In this document: piece by piece, positions 7,720 through 15,352 of the stretch
How positions within the stretch are numbered: position 1 is the first letter of the stretch
Layout of the letters: each line of letters starts with the position of its first letter
DNA from: Acidobacteriota bacterium
Lineage (GTDB): Bacteria > Acidobacteriota > Vicinamibacteria > Vicinamibacterales > CAVVIG01
Direction: 5' to 3'
Assembly (NCBI GenBank): GCA_017883165.1
Contig: JADGOC010000016.1
Span: 1-42,735, forward strand
Length of the DNA: 42,735 nucleotides
Notes under the pieces: model-generated
Databases searched by the model: none
The model's input: only the letters and a program-made list of their open reading frames with translations
What the model was told of the DNA's origin: nothing
Made by a program: the position numbers and the translations under genes

Positions 7720-8445
7720 CTACTGGCCGCCGCCCGGTTTTTTCGGCTGCGCGGGCTGGCCGGGCGGGGCCGCGATCATGCCCGGCACCGACGATCCGAC
7801 TGGCATGGCCGACGCTCCCGGATACGCGCCCGGCGCGGCGGCCGGCGTGCCGCCTTGCGGCAGCACCAGCGGGCCCGGCGCGGGCGTCACGCCCGGTGTC
7901 TGCATCGGCGTGTTCTGCGGCGCGGGATTCGCGACCTGCGGCGGCGGAAACTGATTGAAGACCGGAGCCTGATTTGGCACGTCCTGCTGGTCGTCGCCAA
8001 CCGGGGCAGCGGGCCGCGGGAACGGCTGGAATGCCTGGGGTTGCGGAAACACCGGCGGCGCGGCGCTGCCAGACGTCGCCGACATCGGCGGCGCGGGCGT
8101 CGGGATGATGGCGATGCGATCGAACCGCGAGAGGTTCGGCACGATTTCGGCGCGCGGTGACGCCACGTAGCCGCTGACCGTGCGAAGCAGCGTGTCGAGC
8201 GCCTGGGTCTCCGGGACGTTGTCCAGCTGCAGCGTCAGCGGCGGACTCGGCACACGGTCCGCATTCAGAATCTTGGTCTGTCCGACCTTCGCCCATTCGG
8301 CGAGGATCTGGCGCAGCGTCGCGTCCTTCGCGATGACCGACACCCGGCCGTCGCGCATCGTGATTTGCACGTCGGCCGACGCCGTGGAAGCGGCCGCCAG
8401 ACCGGCGACGAAGACGACGAATAGAAGAGCTGCCTTCAACCGCAT
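7720..8445 (-). CDS. Exported protein with STN-like domain and Pro-rich tail
   Basis: The 241-residue product starts with a signal peptide (M-R-L-K then a hydrophobic core ending A-S-A, about residue 24). Residues about 26-105 (V-Q-I-T-M-R-D-G-R-V-S-V-I-A-K-D-A-T-L-R-Q-I-L-A-E-W and L-T-L-Q-L-D-N-V-P-E-T-Q-A-L-D-T-L-L) look like the secretin/TonB short N-terminal (STN) domain. From about residue 115 to the end it is a Pro/Ala/Gln/Gly low-complexity tail with no secretin barrel. It is probably periplasmic. The role is unknown; the domain normally helps outer-membrane channels bind partners. It sits between an SDR and the YqeY gene, with a TATAAT element just upstream, so it may have its own promoter. 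Confidence 0.7.
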   Translation of the reverse strand: MRLKAALLFVVFVAGLAAASTASADVQITMRDGRVSVIAKDATLRQILAEWAKVGQTKILNADRVPSPPLTLQLDNVPETQALDTLLRTVSGYVASPRAEIVPNLSRFDRIAIIPTPAPPMSATSGSAAPPVFPQPQAFQPFPRPAAPVGDDQQDVPNQAPVFNQFPPPQVANPAPQNTPMQTPGVTPAPGPLVLPQGGTPAAAPGAYPGASAMPVGSSVPGMIAAPPGQPAQPKKPGGGQ

Positions 8446-8455
8446 GGACTCAGTA

Positions 8456-8485
8456 ATTATACCTATTTCCTGCGGAAATAGTCGA
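8456..8485 (-). promoter_or_regulatory. Candidate promoter with embedded inverted repeat
   Basis: On the minus strand TCGACT (8485-8480) and a perfect TATAAT (8461-8456) are separated by 18 nt, 11 nt upstream of the STN-protein ATG. Nearly the whole spacer is a perfect 8-bp inverted repeat with a 3-nt centre (8463-8481, arms CTATTTCC and GGAAATAG), which would suit a dimeric regulator. It overlaps the last codons and TAG stop of the upstream SDR gene, so coding constraint could be the cause. Confidence 0.45.
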
Positions 8486-9425
8486 TCACTTGCGTGAGAA
8501 TATCGTCGAGCGTGTAATGGGTTTTGTACCCGATCATCTTGCTGATCTTCGTCAGGTCCGGCACGCGGCGCGGCATGTCCTCGAAGCCTGATTCATACGC
8601 TTCGTCGTACGGGACGAGCTTGATCGCCGACTTCGATCGGCTGAGGTCGCGCACCCGCTCGGCCAGGGCCGCAATCGTGATTTCTTCGGTGTTGCCGATG
8701 TTGATCACCTGACCGATGGCCGACGGCTCGTTGACGAGCTTCAACAACGCGCCGACGACATCGGCGACGTGGGTGAACGCCCGCCGCTGCGTGCCGTCGC
8801 CGAAGACCGTGATCGGCTCGCCGGCGAGCGCCTGCCGCACGAAGTTCGGAATCACCATCCCGTACTGCCCGGTCTGGCGCGGCCCGACGGTGTTGAAGAA
8901 ACGGACGATGATGACGGGGAGCTTGCGTTCCTTCCAGTACGCGAGCGCGAGGAATTCGTCGATGGCTTTACTGCACGCGTAGGCCCAGCGGTGCTTGGGC
9001 GTCGGCCCCAGCACGAGATCGGAATCTTCGCGGAACGGGACGTCCTCGCTCTTGCCGTACACCTCGGAGGTCGACGCGATGACGACGAGCTTCTTCTTCT
9101 TGTTCGCGTGCTTCAGCACGACCTCGGTGCCGTGCACGTTGGTTTCGATGGTGTAGACCGGCTGTTCCACGATGAGTTTCACGCCGACGGCCGCGGCGAA
9201 GTGAAAGACGACGTCGCTGCGATCGATGAGCTCGGCGAGCAGCGGCTCGTTCTCCACCGAATCGATGAAGTACTCGAACCCGGCGCGTCCCTTGAGGTGC
9301 GCGATGTTGTCGAAGGATCCGGTCGAGAGGTTGTCGATGATCAGCACCTGATGACCCTGCTCGAGCAACGCTTCGGACAGGTGGGATCCGATGAATCCGG
9401 CGCCGCCAGTGATCAACGCTCGCAC
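8463..9425 (-). CDS. NAD-dependent nucleotide-sugar epimerase/dehydratase (extended SDR)
   Basis: The 320-residue protein has the NAD-binding motif G-G-A-G-F-I-G-S-H at its N-terminus, D-N-L-S-T-G after strand 2, the catalytic S-T-S-E-V-Y-G serine region and an intact Y-A-C-S-K (YxxxK) pair, then R-F-F-N-T-V-G-P-R-Q and F-G-D-G-T-Q-R-R-A-F-T-H-V-A-D. These are the marks of extended SDRs acting on NDP-sugars (UDP-glucose 4-epimerase, UDP-glucuronate decarboxylase and relatives); which one cannot be decided here. The GTG at 9425 is chosen because the fold begins V-R-A-L-I-T-G-G and AAAGGA lies upstream; longer frames overlap the aminotransferase gene. It follows that gene after 13 nt. Confidence 0.88.
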   Translation of the reverse strand: MRALITGGAGFIGSHLSEALLEQGHQVLIIDNLSTGSFDNIAHLKGRAGFEYFIDSVENEPLLAELIDRSDVVFHFAAAVGVKLIVEQPVYTIETNVHGTEVVLKHANKKKKLVVIASTSEVYGKSEDVPFREDSDLVLGPTPKHRWAYACSKAIDEFLALAYWKERKLPVIIVRFFNTVGPRQTGQYGMVIPNFVRQALAGEPITVFGDGTQRRAFTHVADVVGALLKLVNEPSAIGQVINIGNTEEITIAALAERVRDLSRSKSAIKLVPYDEAYESGFEDMPRRVPDLTKISKMIGYKTHYTLDDILTQVIDYFRRK

Positions 9426-9438
9426 GTGTGGTGTCCTT

Positions 9439-10551
9439 TCATGAGACGACTCCCGACCCCTTGTTGACGATGGCGGCGGCGACGGCGTCGGCGTCCTCAT
9501 CGCTCAGCCCAGGATGAAGCGGCAGCGACAGGATTTCCTCGCAGGCACGGTTCGCGATCGGGCAGTCGGCGGGCCGGGTGTCGGCGAGCGCCGGCTGACG
9601 GGGAATCGGAATGGGGTAGTGGATCAGCGTCTCGATGCCGTCCGCGGCGAGGCGCGCCTGCAGATCGGCCCGCGCCTTCGCGCGCACGACGAAGAGATGA
9701 TAGACGTGGCCCGCGTCCATCTCCCGAGGCATCTCAATCGCCGGGCTCGCGGCGGCGAGGGCCGAGCGATAGCGCGCCGCGAGCGCGCGCCGTCTGGCGG
9801 TCCAGCCCCGCAGGAACGGCAGCCGCGCACGGAGTACGGCCGCCTGCATCTCATCGAGCCGCGAGTTGACGCCCGCCTCTGCGTGATGGTAGCGATCGGT
9901 CTGTCCACCGTTTCTCAACCGTCTGACGCGATCGGCCAGCGCGCGATCGCTCGTGACGACGGCGCCGGCGTCGCCGAGCGCGCCGAGATTCTTCGTCGGA
10001 TAGAAGCTGAAGGCGCCGGCAATCCCGATGGTGCCGACCGGCCGCCCGCCGGACGTCGCCAGGTGCGCCTGACAGCAGTCTTCGACGACGGCGAGGTTGT
10101 GGCGGGACGCCAGACGGCCGATCGCCTCCATGTCGGCCGCCTGGCCGTACAAATGCACCGGCAGGATCGCGCGGGTCCGCGGGCCGATCGCGCGCGCCAC
10201 CTGCTCGGGATCGAGCGTCAGGCGCTCGGGATCGATATCCGCGAACACGGGGCGCGCGCCCGCCATGACGACCGCGAGCGCGGAGTAGGCGGCCGACAAT
10301 GGCGTCGTGATGACCTCGTCGCCCGGGCCGATGCCGAGCGCGCGCAGGATGAGTGCGATCGCGTCGGTGCCGTTGCCGACGCCCACGCTCGACGCCGCGC
10401 CCATCGCCGCCGCGAATTCCGACTCGAACGCCTCGACTTCTGGACCAAGCACGTACCAGCCGCGCGCGACCACGCGCTCGATCGCGCCGCGGACCGCCGC
10501 CCCGTCTTCACGCGGCGCGAGCGTCATGAACGGAATGTGCCGCGCCGTCAC
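9439..10551 (-). CDS. DegT/DnrJ/EryC1/StrS-family PLP sugar aminotransferase
   Basis: The 370-residue protein has the family landmarks in order: V-G-V-G-N-G-T-D-A (about 56-64), the PLP-ring stacking and binding segment V-V-E-D-C-C-Q-A-H with Asp158, and the Schiff-base lysine Lys187 in F-S-F-Y-P-T-K-N-L-G. The C-terminal I-H-Y-P-I-P-I-P motif is also typical. Such enzymes add an amino group to a keto-sugar nucleotide, giving an amino-deoxy sugar. It overlaps the upstream SDR by 4 nt (GTGA at 10548-10551) and is followed 13 nt later by another SDR, which suggests dehydratase/epimerase and transaminase steps of one pathway. The exact sugar is not determinable. Confidence 0.92.
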   Translation of the reverse strand: MTARHIPFMTLAPREDGAAVRGAIERVVARGWYVLGPEVEAFESEFAAAMGAASSVGVGNGTDAIALILRALGIGPGDEVITTPLSAAYSALAVVMAGARPVFADIDPERLTLDPEQVARAIGPRTRAILPVHLYGQAADMEAIGRLASRHNLAVVEDCCQAHLATSGGRPVGTIGIAGAFSFYPTKNLGALGDAGAVVTSDRALADRVRRLRNGGQTDRYHHAEAGVNSRLDEMQAAVLRARLPFLRGWTARRRALAARYRSALAAASPAIEMPREMDAGHVYHLFVVRAKARADLQARLAADGIETLIHYPIPIPRQPALADTRPADCPIANRACEEILSLPLHPGLSDEDADAVAAAIVNKGSGVVS

Positions 10552-11567
10552 GCGCGCTCCGCCGCCGGGCCGACGTACTGACTGAAATGCGCGCGATAGA
10601 ACGCGACGGTGTCGCGGAGGCCGTCGCCGAGCGAGACGCCCGGTGCCCAGCCGGTCGTCCGCTTGAACTTCGTCGAGTCGGCGTAGAAGCTGCCGATGTC
10701 GATCGCCTTCTTGTCGGCCGGCCACTCGACGTATTCAACGCGCCCCGATCCGGCGGTCTTGACGAGCAGCGTCGCCAGATCGCGATGGCTGATCGCCTCG
10801 TTGCCGCCGACGTTGAAAACCTCGCCGTTGCAGCGATCGTCGGCCCCCGCCCGTAGGAACGCGTCGGCCGCGTCGTCGACGTACACGAAATCGCGAAGCT
10901 GCGAGCCGTCGCCGTAAATCTGAATCGGACGATTTTCGATGGCCAGCCGGATGAACCAGCCGATGAAGCCCTGCCGGTTGTGCTTGATCAGCTGCCGCGG
11001 CCCGTACACGTTGGTGAGCCGCAGCGAGCAGGCGCGGATGCCGAAGACGTTGTTGTAGACCAGATGGTAGTACTCGCCGGCCGCTTTGTTGATGCCGTTG
11101 ACGTCGGTCGGCCGGACCAGCTGCGACTCGTCCACCGGCAGCGAGTCGGGGCGCCCGTACACCTGACGCGTCCCCGCGAAGACGACCTTGACCCCCGGAT
11201 TGTGGTTGCGGCACGCCTCGAGCACCGTCAACTGGCTGCGGCAGTTGATCTCGAGATCCGTGTACGGATCGCGCATGCTGTCGATATGGCTCACCTGCCC
11301 CGCGAGGTTGAAGATCACCGCGCGGTCGCGCACGAGATAGTTCATCGTCGTCTGCTGGCGGATGTCGGCCACGTTGACGTGCAGGCGATCGGCGATGCCG
11401 TCGATGTTGAACAGGTTCCCGCCGTAGTCGTCGATGAGCGAGTCGACGAGCAGGACGTCCGCGTCGAGCGCGACCAGACGGCGCGCCAGATTGCTGCCGA
11501 TGAATCCGAGGCCGCCGGTGATGAGCACCTTCCGGCCGCGATAAAACGCGCGATAGTCGAACGTCAC
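10548..11567 (-). CDS. Extended SDR, NDP-sugar epimerase-like, Asn in place of catalytic Tyr
   Basis: The 339-residue protein has the Rossmann motif T-G-G-L-G-F-I-G-S-N (residues 17-26), V-F-A-G-T-R-Q-V-Y-G, and R-L-T-N-V-Y-G-P-R, so it belongs with NDP-sugar epimerases and 4,6-dehydratases. Where most relatives have YxxxK it has N-G-I-N-K (Asn157 and Lys161), so the catalytic Tyr is absent from its usual place. I recall related proteins with the same V-N-G-I-N-K block, which would make it a subfamily trait, not a mutation. GTG at 11567 overlaps the upstream glycosyltransferase stop (GTGA). It probably supplies the sugar used by the adjacent glycosyltransferases. Confidence 0.85.
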   Translation of the reverse strand: MTFDYRAFYRGRKVLITGGLGFIGSNLARRLVALDADVLLVDSLIDDYGGNLFNIDGIADRLHVNVADIRQQTTMNYLVRDRAVIFNLAGQVSHIDSMRDPYTDLEINCRSQLTVLEACRNHNPGVKVVFAGTRQVYGRPDSLPVDESQLVRPTDVNGINKAAGEYYHLVYNNVFGIRACSLRLTNVYGPRQLIKHNRQGFIGWFIRLAIENRPIQIYGDGSQLRDFVYVDDAADAFLRAGADDRCNGEVFNVGGNEAISHRDLATLLVKTAGSGRVEYVEWPADKKAIDIGSFYADSTKFKRTTGWAPGVSLGDGLRDTVAFYRAHFSQYVGPAAERA

Positions 11568-12373
11568 GGGCGCGGCGGGCTCGGATAGACGCGATTGGCC
11601 GGATCGGCGGCGGTCTTGGTGAGCGGGACGACGTCGGGGCTCCGGTGCTGGCGGCGGACGACCAGGGCGTACCACAGGATCAGCAGGTCGCGGCCGGTCC
11701 GGACGAGGCGCCGATAGTTGAAGAATTCCGACGTGCCGAACGCGCGGTGGTAATGGTGCACCGGCACTTCGGCGATCCGGAAGCCGGCGTCCTGAATCTT
11801 CTTCATCATCTCCACGCAGATGATGCCGCTGGTCTTCTCGAGGTTGATGCGGTCGAAGATCGTGCGCCGCATCAGGCGGAAGTCGCAGTCGACGTCCCGC
11901 AGCCTCAGGCCGAACAGGATCCTGACGATGTGATGATAGAGCCGCCCGATGATGATGCGGTGGAGCGGATCGGCGCGGCTGATCTTGTAGCCGTTCACCA
12001 GGTCCACGTCGGGCGACATCCTGGCCCACAGCGCGGCGAGCTCCGCGGGGTCGTACTGCGCGTCGCCGTCGGTATAGAAGATCAGCTCTTTGGTGGCCGA
12101 GCGGAAGCCGGTCTGCAGGGCGGCGCCGTAGTCGCGGTTCCGTGGGTGGTGGATCGCGCGGACATGATCGGGGTACGTGTGCACGAGCTCGTCGGCGACT
12201 TCGGCCGTCGCGTCGGCGCTGCCGTCGTCGATGACGAGCACTTCGTAGTCGGGCGTTAGCTCCGAGGCGGCCTTCACGGCGCGGATCACCATGCTCGCGA
12301 TGGTGCCGCTGTCGTTGTACGCCGGGAAGAAGACGCTCAGACCCGGGGGCTTTGGGGCCGGGGAAACTGACAT
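11564..12373 (-). CDS. Family 2 glycosyltransferase
   Basis: The 269-residue protein has a GT-A fold: F-F-P-A-Y-N-D-S-G-T at the N-terminus, V-I-D-D-G-S-A-D-A-T, and the metal-binding Y-T-D-G-D-A-Q-Y-D-P (DxD). A later D-V-D-C-D-F-R-L-M-R and H-Y-H-R-A-F-G-T-S resemble polyprenyl-phosphate glycosyltransferases. No membrane helix is obvious apart from a weakly hydrophobic stretch near residue 235. ATG at 12373 follows a 35-nt gap after the next glycosyltransferase gene, with AGGCG upstream as a weak Shine-Dalgarno. It likely transfers a sugar to a lipid carrier; donor and acceptor are unknown. Confidence 0.9.
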   Translation of the reverse strand: MSVSPAPKPPGLSVFFPAYNDSGTIASMVIRAVKAASELTPDYEVLVIDDGSADATAEVADELVHTYPDHVRAIHHPRNRDYGAALQTGFRSATKELIFYTDGDAQYDPAELAALWARMSPDVDLVNGYKISRADPLHRIIIGRLYHHIVRILFGLRLRDVDCDFRLMRRTIFDRINLEKTSGIICVEMMKKIQDAGFRIAEVPVHHYHRAFGTSEFFNYRRLVRTGRDLLILWYALVVRRQHRSPDVVPLTKTAADPANRVYPSPPRP

Positions 12374-12408
12374 GTGAAAAAGCGCCTAAACCATAGCATG
12401 AAAAGGGG

Positions 12409-13152
12409 TCACCGCGAGCCTCGCACCGCCGATCCTTTGGTGCCGATGAGCCGCCACGGCGTGATCGCCGATTCGAACAGGACCGCGCGGGAGAGCTTCG
12501 ATTCGCCCTCGCGGCGCTCGACAAACGTGATCGGCACTTCGCCGATGTGGGCGCCGCGCCGCGCCGCGACGAAGAGCATCTCGACCAGAAATGAATAGCC
12601 GTCGGAGATGAAGCGATCGAGCGGCAGAGACGCCAGCGTCTCGCGCCGCCAGCAGCGGTAGCCGCTCGTGCAGTCGCGCGCGGAGAGCCGCGTGACCGAG
12701 CGGATGTACATGTTGGCGAAGCGGCTGAGCAGCCGCCGCCGCATCGGCCAGTTGCGAATTTCTCCGCCCGCCACGTAGCGCGATCCGATCACGACGTCGG
12801 CGCGGTCGGTCGCCGCGATCAGATCGGGCAGATGCGCCGGATCGTGGGAGAGGTCGGCGTCCATCTGGCAGATCACGTCGACCGGCTCGTGGACGGCCTT
12901 CTTGATGCCGTCGATGTACGAGCGGCCCAGGCCACGCCGCGCCGTGCGGTGCATCACCTCGATCCGTCCGGGATGCTCGCGGGCGAGTTGGTCGGCGAGC
13001 TCACCTGTGCCGTCGGGCGACTGGTCGTCGACCACCATGACGCGGACGTTGGGGTGCGCCATGAGCCCCGCGACGAGCACCGGCAGATTCGCGCGCTCGT
13101 TGTAGGTCGGCACGATGACGAGGGCGGTCGTCGCCGTTGTTGCGGTCGCCAT
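12409..13152 (-). CDS. Dolichol/polyprenol-phosphate mannosyltransferase-like GT2
   Basis: The 247-residue protein closely follows DPM1-type enzymes: V-I-V-P-T-Y-N-E-R-A-N-L-P, V-V-D-D-Q-S-P-D-G-T, C-Q-M-D-A-D-L-S-H-D-P, V-I-G-S-R-Y-V-A-G-G and the C-terminal R-R-E-G-E-S-K-L-S. These enzymes make polyprenyl-phosphate-mannose or similar activated sugars at the cytoplasmic face. It lacks the C-terminal membrane helices of Dpm1/GtrB types, like eukaryotic and actinobacterial soluble forms. The start ATG (13152) shares one base with the preceding TGA, which implies translational coupling. The activated lipid-sugar would feed a periplasmic glycosyltransferase not present in this window. Confidence 0.9.
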   Translation of the reverse strand: MATATTATTALVIVPTYNERANLPVLVAGLMAHPNVRVMVVDDQSPDGTGELADQLAREHPGRIEVMHRTARRGLGRSYIDGIKKAVHEPVDVICQMDADLSHDPAHLPDLIAATDRADVVIGSRYVAGGEIRNWPMRRRLLSRFANMYIRSVTRLSARDCTSGYRCWRRETLASLPLDRFISDGYSFLVEMLFVAARRGAHIGEVPITFVERREGESKLSRAVLFESAITPWRLIGTKGSAVRGSR

Positions 13153-14018
13153 CAGGGCCGTCCCTCGAAACGCAACGACGAGATCTGCTCGGAGACCAGG
13201 CCCACGAGCAGAATCACGACGCTCAGCAGGATCAGCAGCACTGAGGAATTGGTGACGTGCGACTGCGTGACGATGGTCCACACCGCGTACGCGGCGCCGA
13301 CGACGAAGGCGGCGGCGCTGACGGGCAGGAAGACGCGCAACGGGCTGTAGATCGTGATCACCTTGATGAGAATCAGGAAAAACCCGACGCCGTCGGACGC
13401 GAGCCTGATCTTCGACGCACCCTGCCGCACCCGCGCCTCGACCGGCTCGAACCGCACGCTGTATCCCGCCTTCATGAACGCCAGCGTGGTCGTCGTCGGC
13501 GTCGAGAAGCCGTTCGGGATGAGGTGCAGGAACTCGGCCAGGCACGCGCGCCGCGCGGCGCGGAAGCCGGACGTCAGATCCGGAATGCGTTGCTCGGTGA
13601 GATAGCTCGCGATGGCGTTCAGCACCGCGTTGCCGAGCCGGCGCGCGACGCCGGCCTGCGTGGCGCGCGAGCGCGCTCCGATGACCAGATCGTACGCGTC
13701 GAGGTGCGAGACCAGACGCAGCGCGTCGCCGGGAGGATGCTGGCCGTCGGCGTCGATGATGAGGACAAACGCGCCGGTGGACTGGCGGATGCCGCTCTTG
13801 ACGGCGGCGCCGTTGCCCTTGTTGTACGGATGGCGAATCACGCGTGCGCCGGCGGCCGCCGCGCGCGCGCCGGTGTCGTCGCTCGATCCGTCGTCGATCA
13901 CGAGGATTTCGTGCCACGCGGCCGCGGACCGTAGCGCCGTGATGAGCGGACCGATGGCCGGAGCTTCGTTGAATGCGGGGATGATGACCGAGGTTAGCGT
14001 CGCCGGCGCGGGGCTCAT
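13152..14018 (-). CDS. Family 2 glycosyltransferase with two C-terminal membrane helices
   Basis: The 288-residue protein has a GT-A catalytic domain (V-I-I-P-A-F-N-E-A-P-A-I, V-I-D-D-G-S-S-D-D-T, I-I-D-A-D-G-Q-H-P-P) to about residue 215 and two hydrophobic helices at about 225-250 and 260-280. This is the plan of membrane-bound polyprenyl-phosphate glycosyltransferases such as GtrB and ArnC relatives. F-L-I-L-I-K-V-I-T-I-Y-S-P-L-R at the domain boundary is typical. It overlaps the YchF-like gene by ATGA (14015-14018) and the next glycosyltransferase by one base, so three genes are tightly coupled. Confidence 0.9.
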   Translation of the reverse strand: MSPAPATLTSVIIPAFNEAPAIGPLITALRSAAAWHEILVIDDGSSDDTGARAAAAGARVIRHPYNKGNGAAVKSGIRQSTGAFVLIIDADGQHPPGDALRLVSHLDAYDLVIGARSRATQAGVARRLGNAVLNAIASYLTEQRIPDLTSGFRAARRACLAEFLHLIPNGFSTPTTTTLAFMKAGYSVRFEPVEARVRQGASKIRLASDGVGFFLILIKVITIYSPLRVFLPVSAAAFVVGAAYAVWTIVTQSHVTNSSVLLILLSVVILLVGLVSEQISSLRFEGRP

Positions 14019-15133
14019 GTGGCGAACCGGAAGTTGATGATGTCGCCGTCCTGCACGACGTACTCTTTGCCCTCGAGCCGCACCTCGCCGTGATCGCGAC
14101 ACGCCGCCATCGCGCCGCGCGCCATCAGGTGATCGTAGCTGACGACCTCAGCGCGGATGAACCCTCGCGCGATGTCGCTGTGGATCTCGCTCGCGGCGAG
14201 CTGCGCTGTCGTGTGGCGCGGAATCGACCAGGCGCGGCACTCGTCCTCGCCGACCGTGAAGAACGAGATGTAGCCCAGCAAATCGTAGCTGGCGCGGATG
14301 ACGCGGTCGAGCCCCGATTCCTTCAGCCCCAGATCGGCGAGAAACGCCGAGGCGTCCGCGGCCTCGAGTTGCGCGATCTCGAGCTCGATCTTCGCGCACA
14401 CCGCCACCGCGGCCGTGCCGGCCCGCGAGAGGAACGACGTGAGGCCGGCGGCCTCGGACGCGCGATCGATGCGCGTCGCCGCCTCGCCGCCCGCAGACAA
14501 CTGCGTCTCGTCGAGGTTGATGACGATCAGCAGCGGCTTGGCCGAGAGAAACTGAAAACCGCGCAGCCGCTTGAGGTCTTCGCCCTTGAGTTCCAGCGAC
14601 CGCAGCGGCCGGCCCTCCTCGAGTGCGGCCTTGCAGATCGTGACGACGTCGCGCTCGCGCTCGAGCTCGGGCGAACGGCCCTTCTTGAGATCGCGCTCGA
14701 GCCGTTCGAGCCGCCGTTCCGCGACCCCCAGGTCGGCGAGGATGAGCTCGTCTTCCATGGCCTGCGCGTCGCGTGCCGGGTCGATCGATCCGGACGCATG
14801 CGGGATGGCGGGGTCGTGAAAGGCGCGCAGCACGTGGACCAGCGCATCGGCGTTCTTGTAGGCGGCGACGTCCACCAGTCCCTGCGCACCGCCCGAGGCG
14901 CCCGCGGCGGCGAGATCGGTGAATTCAACCGTCGCCGGCACCCGCTTTTTCGGGTTGTACATCGCGGTGAGACGATCGAGGCGCGCGTCAGGCACTTTTG
15001 AAATGCCGATGACCGCCTCGCCCTTGCCGTGCGCCGCCCGCGCGGTTTCCCGCGCGCTCGTCATGAGCTGAAACAGCGTGGTCTTGCCGCTTGACGCGAA
15101 ACCGATGAGAGCTGCCCGTAGCAAACCTTGCAT
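14015..15133 (-). CDS. Divergent YchF/Obg-family GTPase with TGS domain
   Basis: The 372-residue protein has the YchF layout: G domain with a helical insert (about 100-190), and a C-terminal DUF933/TGS domain ending D-G-D-I-I-N-F-R-F. The sequence departs from true YchF at key points. The P-loop is G-F-A-S-S-G-K-T-T (residues 11-19), not the G-L-P-N-V-G-K-S-T usual in YchF. The switch II region reads F-T-D-L-A-A-A-G-A-S-G-G-A-Q-G. The NxxE base-recognition motif appears as V-I-N-L-D-E. It is therefore probably a YchF paralogue with altered nucleotide binding. It is the first gene of the minus-strand glycan run, divergent from mraZ with a 219-nt gap. Confidence 0.82.
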   Translation of the reverse strand: MQGLLRAALIGFASSGKTTLFQLMTSARETARAAHGKGEAVIGISKVPDARLDRLTAMYNPKKRVPATVEFTDLAAAGASGGAQGLVDVAAYKNADALVHVLRAFHDPAIPHASGSIDPARDAQAMEDELILADLGVAERRLERLERDLKKGRSPELERERDVVTICKAALEEGRPLRSLELKGEDLKRLRGFQFLSAKPLLIVINLDETQLSAGGEAATRIDRASEAAGLTSFLSRAGTAAVAVCAKIELEIAQLEAADASAFLADLGLKESGLDRVIRASYDLLGYISFFTVGEDECRAWSIPRHTTAQLAASEIHSDIARGFIRAEVVSYDHLMARGAMAACRDHGEVRLEGKEYVVQDGDIINFRFAT

Positions 15134-15173
15134 GGTAACACGCGGGCGGGGCCCAACCGCCTCGCGACCCCTA

Positions 15174-15187
15174 TGGCTGGTGGCTGG
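15174..15187. repeat. Two tandem heptamers (TGGCTGG)
   Basis: Two perfect TGGCTGG copies lie in the divergent region upstream of the YchF-like gene. The same unit recurs at the mraY-murD junction (23196-23221). Confidence 0.6.
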
Positions 15188-15275
15188 GCCAGTTCCTCGT
15201 ATTTGGGCACCAGACCCAGCAGGCGATTAAAAGGCGAAAATTTGGCGTAACTTACTGACGGACGGGATTTTGCGG

Positions 15276-15304
15276 TTGACATCCCATTGAGCCTCTTCTA
15301 CTAT
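15276..15304 (+). promoter_or_regulatory. Sigma-70 promoter of the dcw cluster
   Basis: TTGACA (15276-15281) and TACTAT (15299-15304) are separated by exactly 17 nt. The -35 is perfect and the -10 matches TATAAT at 4 of 6 bases. Transcription would begin near 15311, inside the GTGG operator boxes. It is the only strong promoter seen ahead of the 14-gene plus-strand cluster. Confidence 0.85.
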
Positions 15305-15306
15305 CC

Positions 15307-15332
15307 AGGTGGAAATTTGTGGATATAAGTGG
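15307..15332 (+). promoter_or_regulatory. MraZ operator: three GTGG boxes at 10-bp spacing
   Basis: GTGG occurs at 15309-15312, 15319-15322 and 15329-15332, an exact 10-bp period, each followed by A and separated by AT-rich 6-nt spacers. MraZ is known to bind short G-rich direct repeats of about 10-bp period upstream of its own gene (TGGGN boxes in E. coli, AAAGTG boxes in mycoplasmas). The boxes sit at the predicted transcription start, suitable for autorepression. The third box contains a GTG in frame with mraZ, which argues against that codon being the start. Confidence 0.8.
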
Positions 15333-15352
15333 AGTCAAAGAAGAGGTTTGGT

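Noticed and set aside
15134-15275. Promoter for the minus-strand YchF-like operon
   Set aside because: Only poor -35/-10 pairs are present on the minus strand here; none is better than chance at this AT content.
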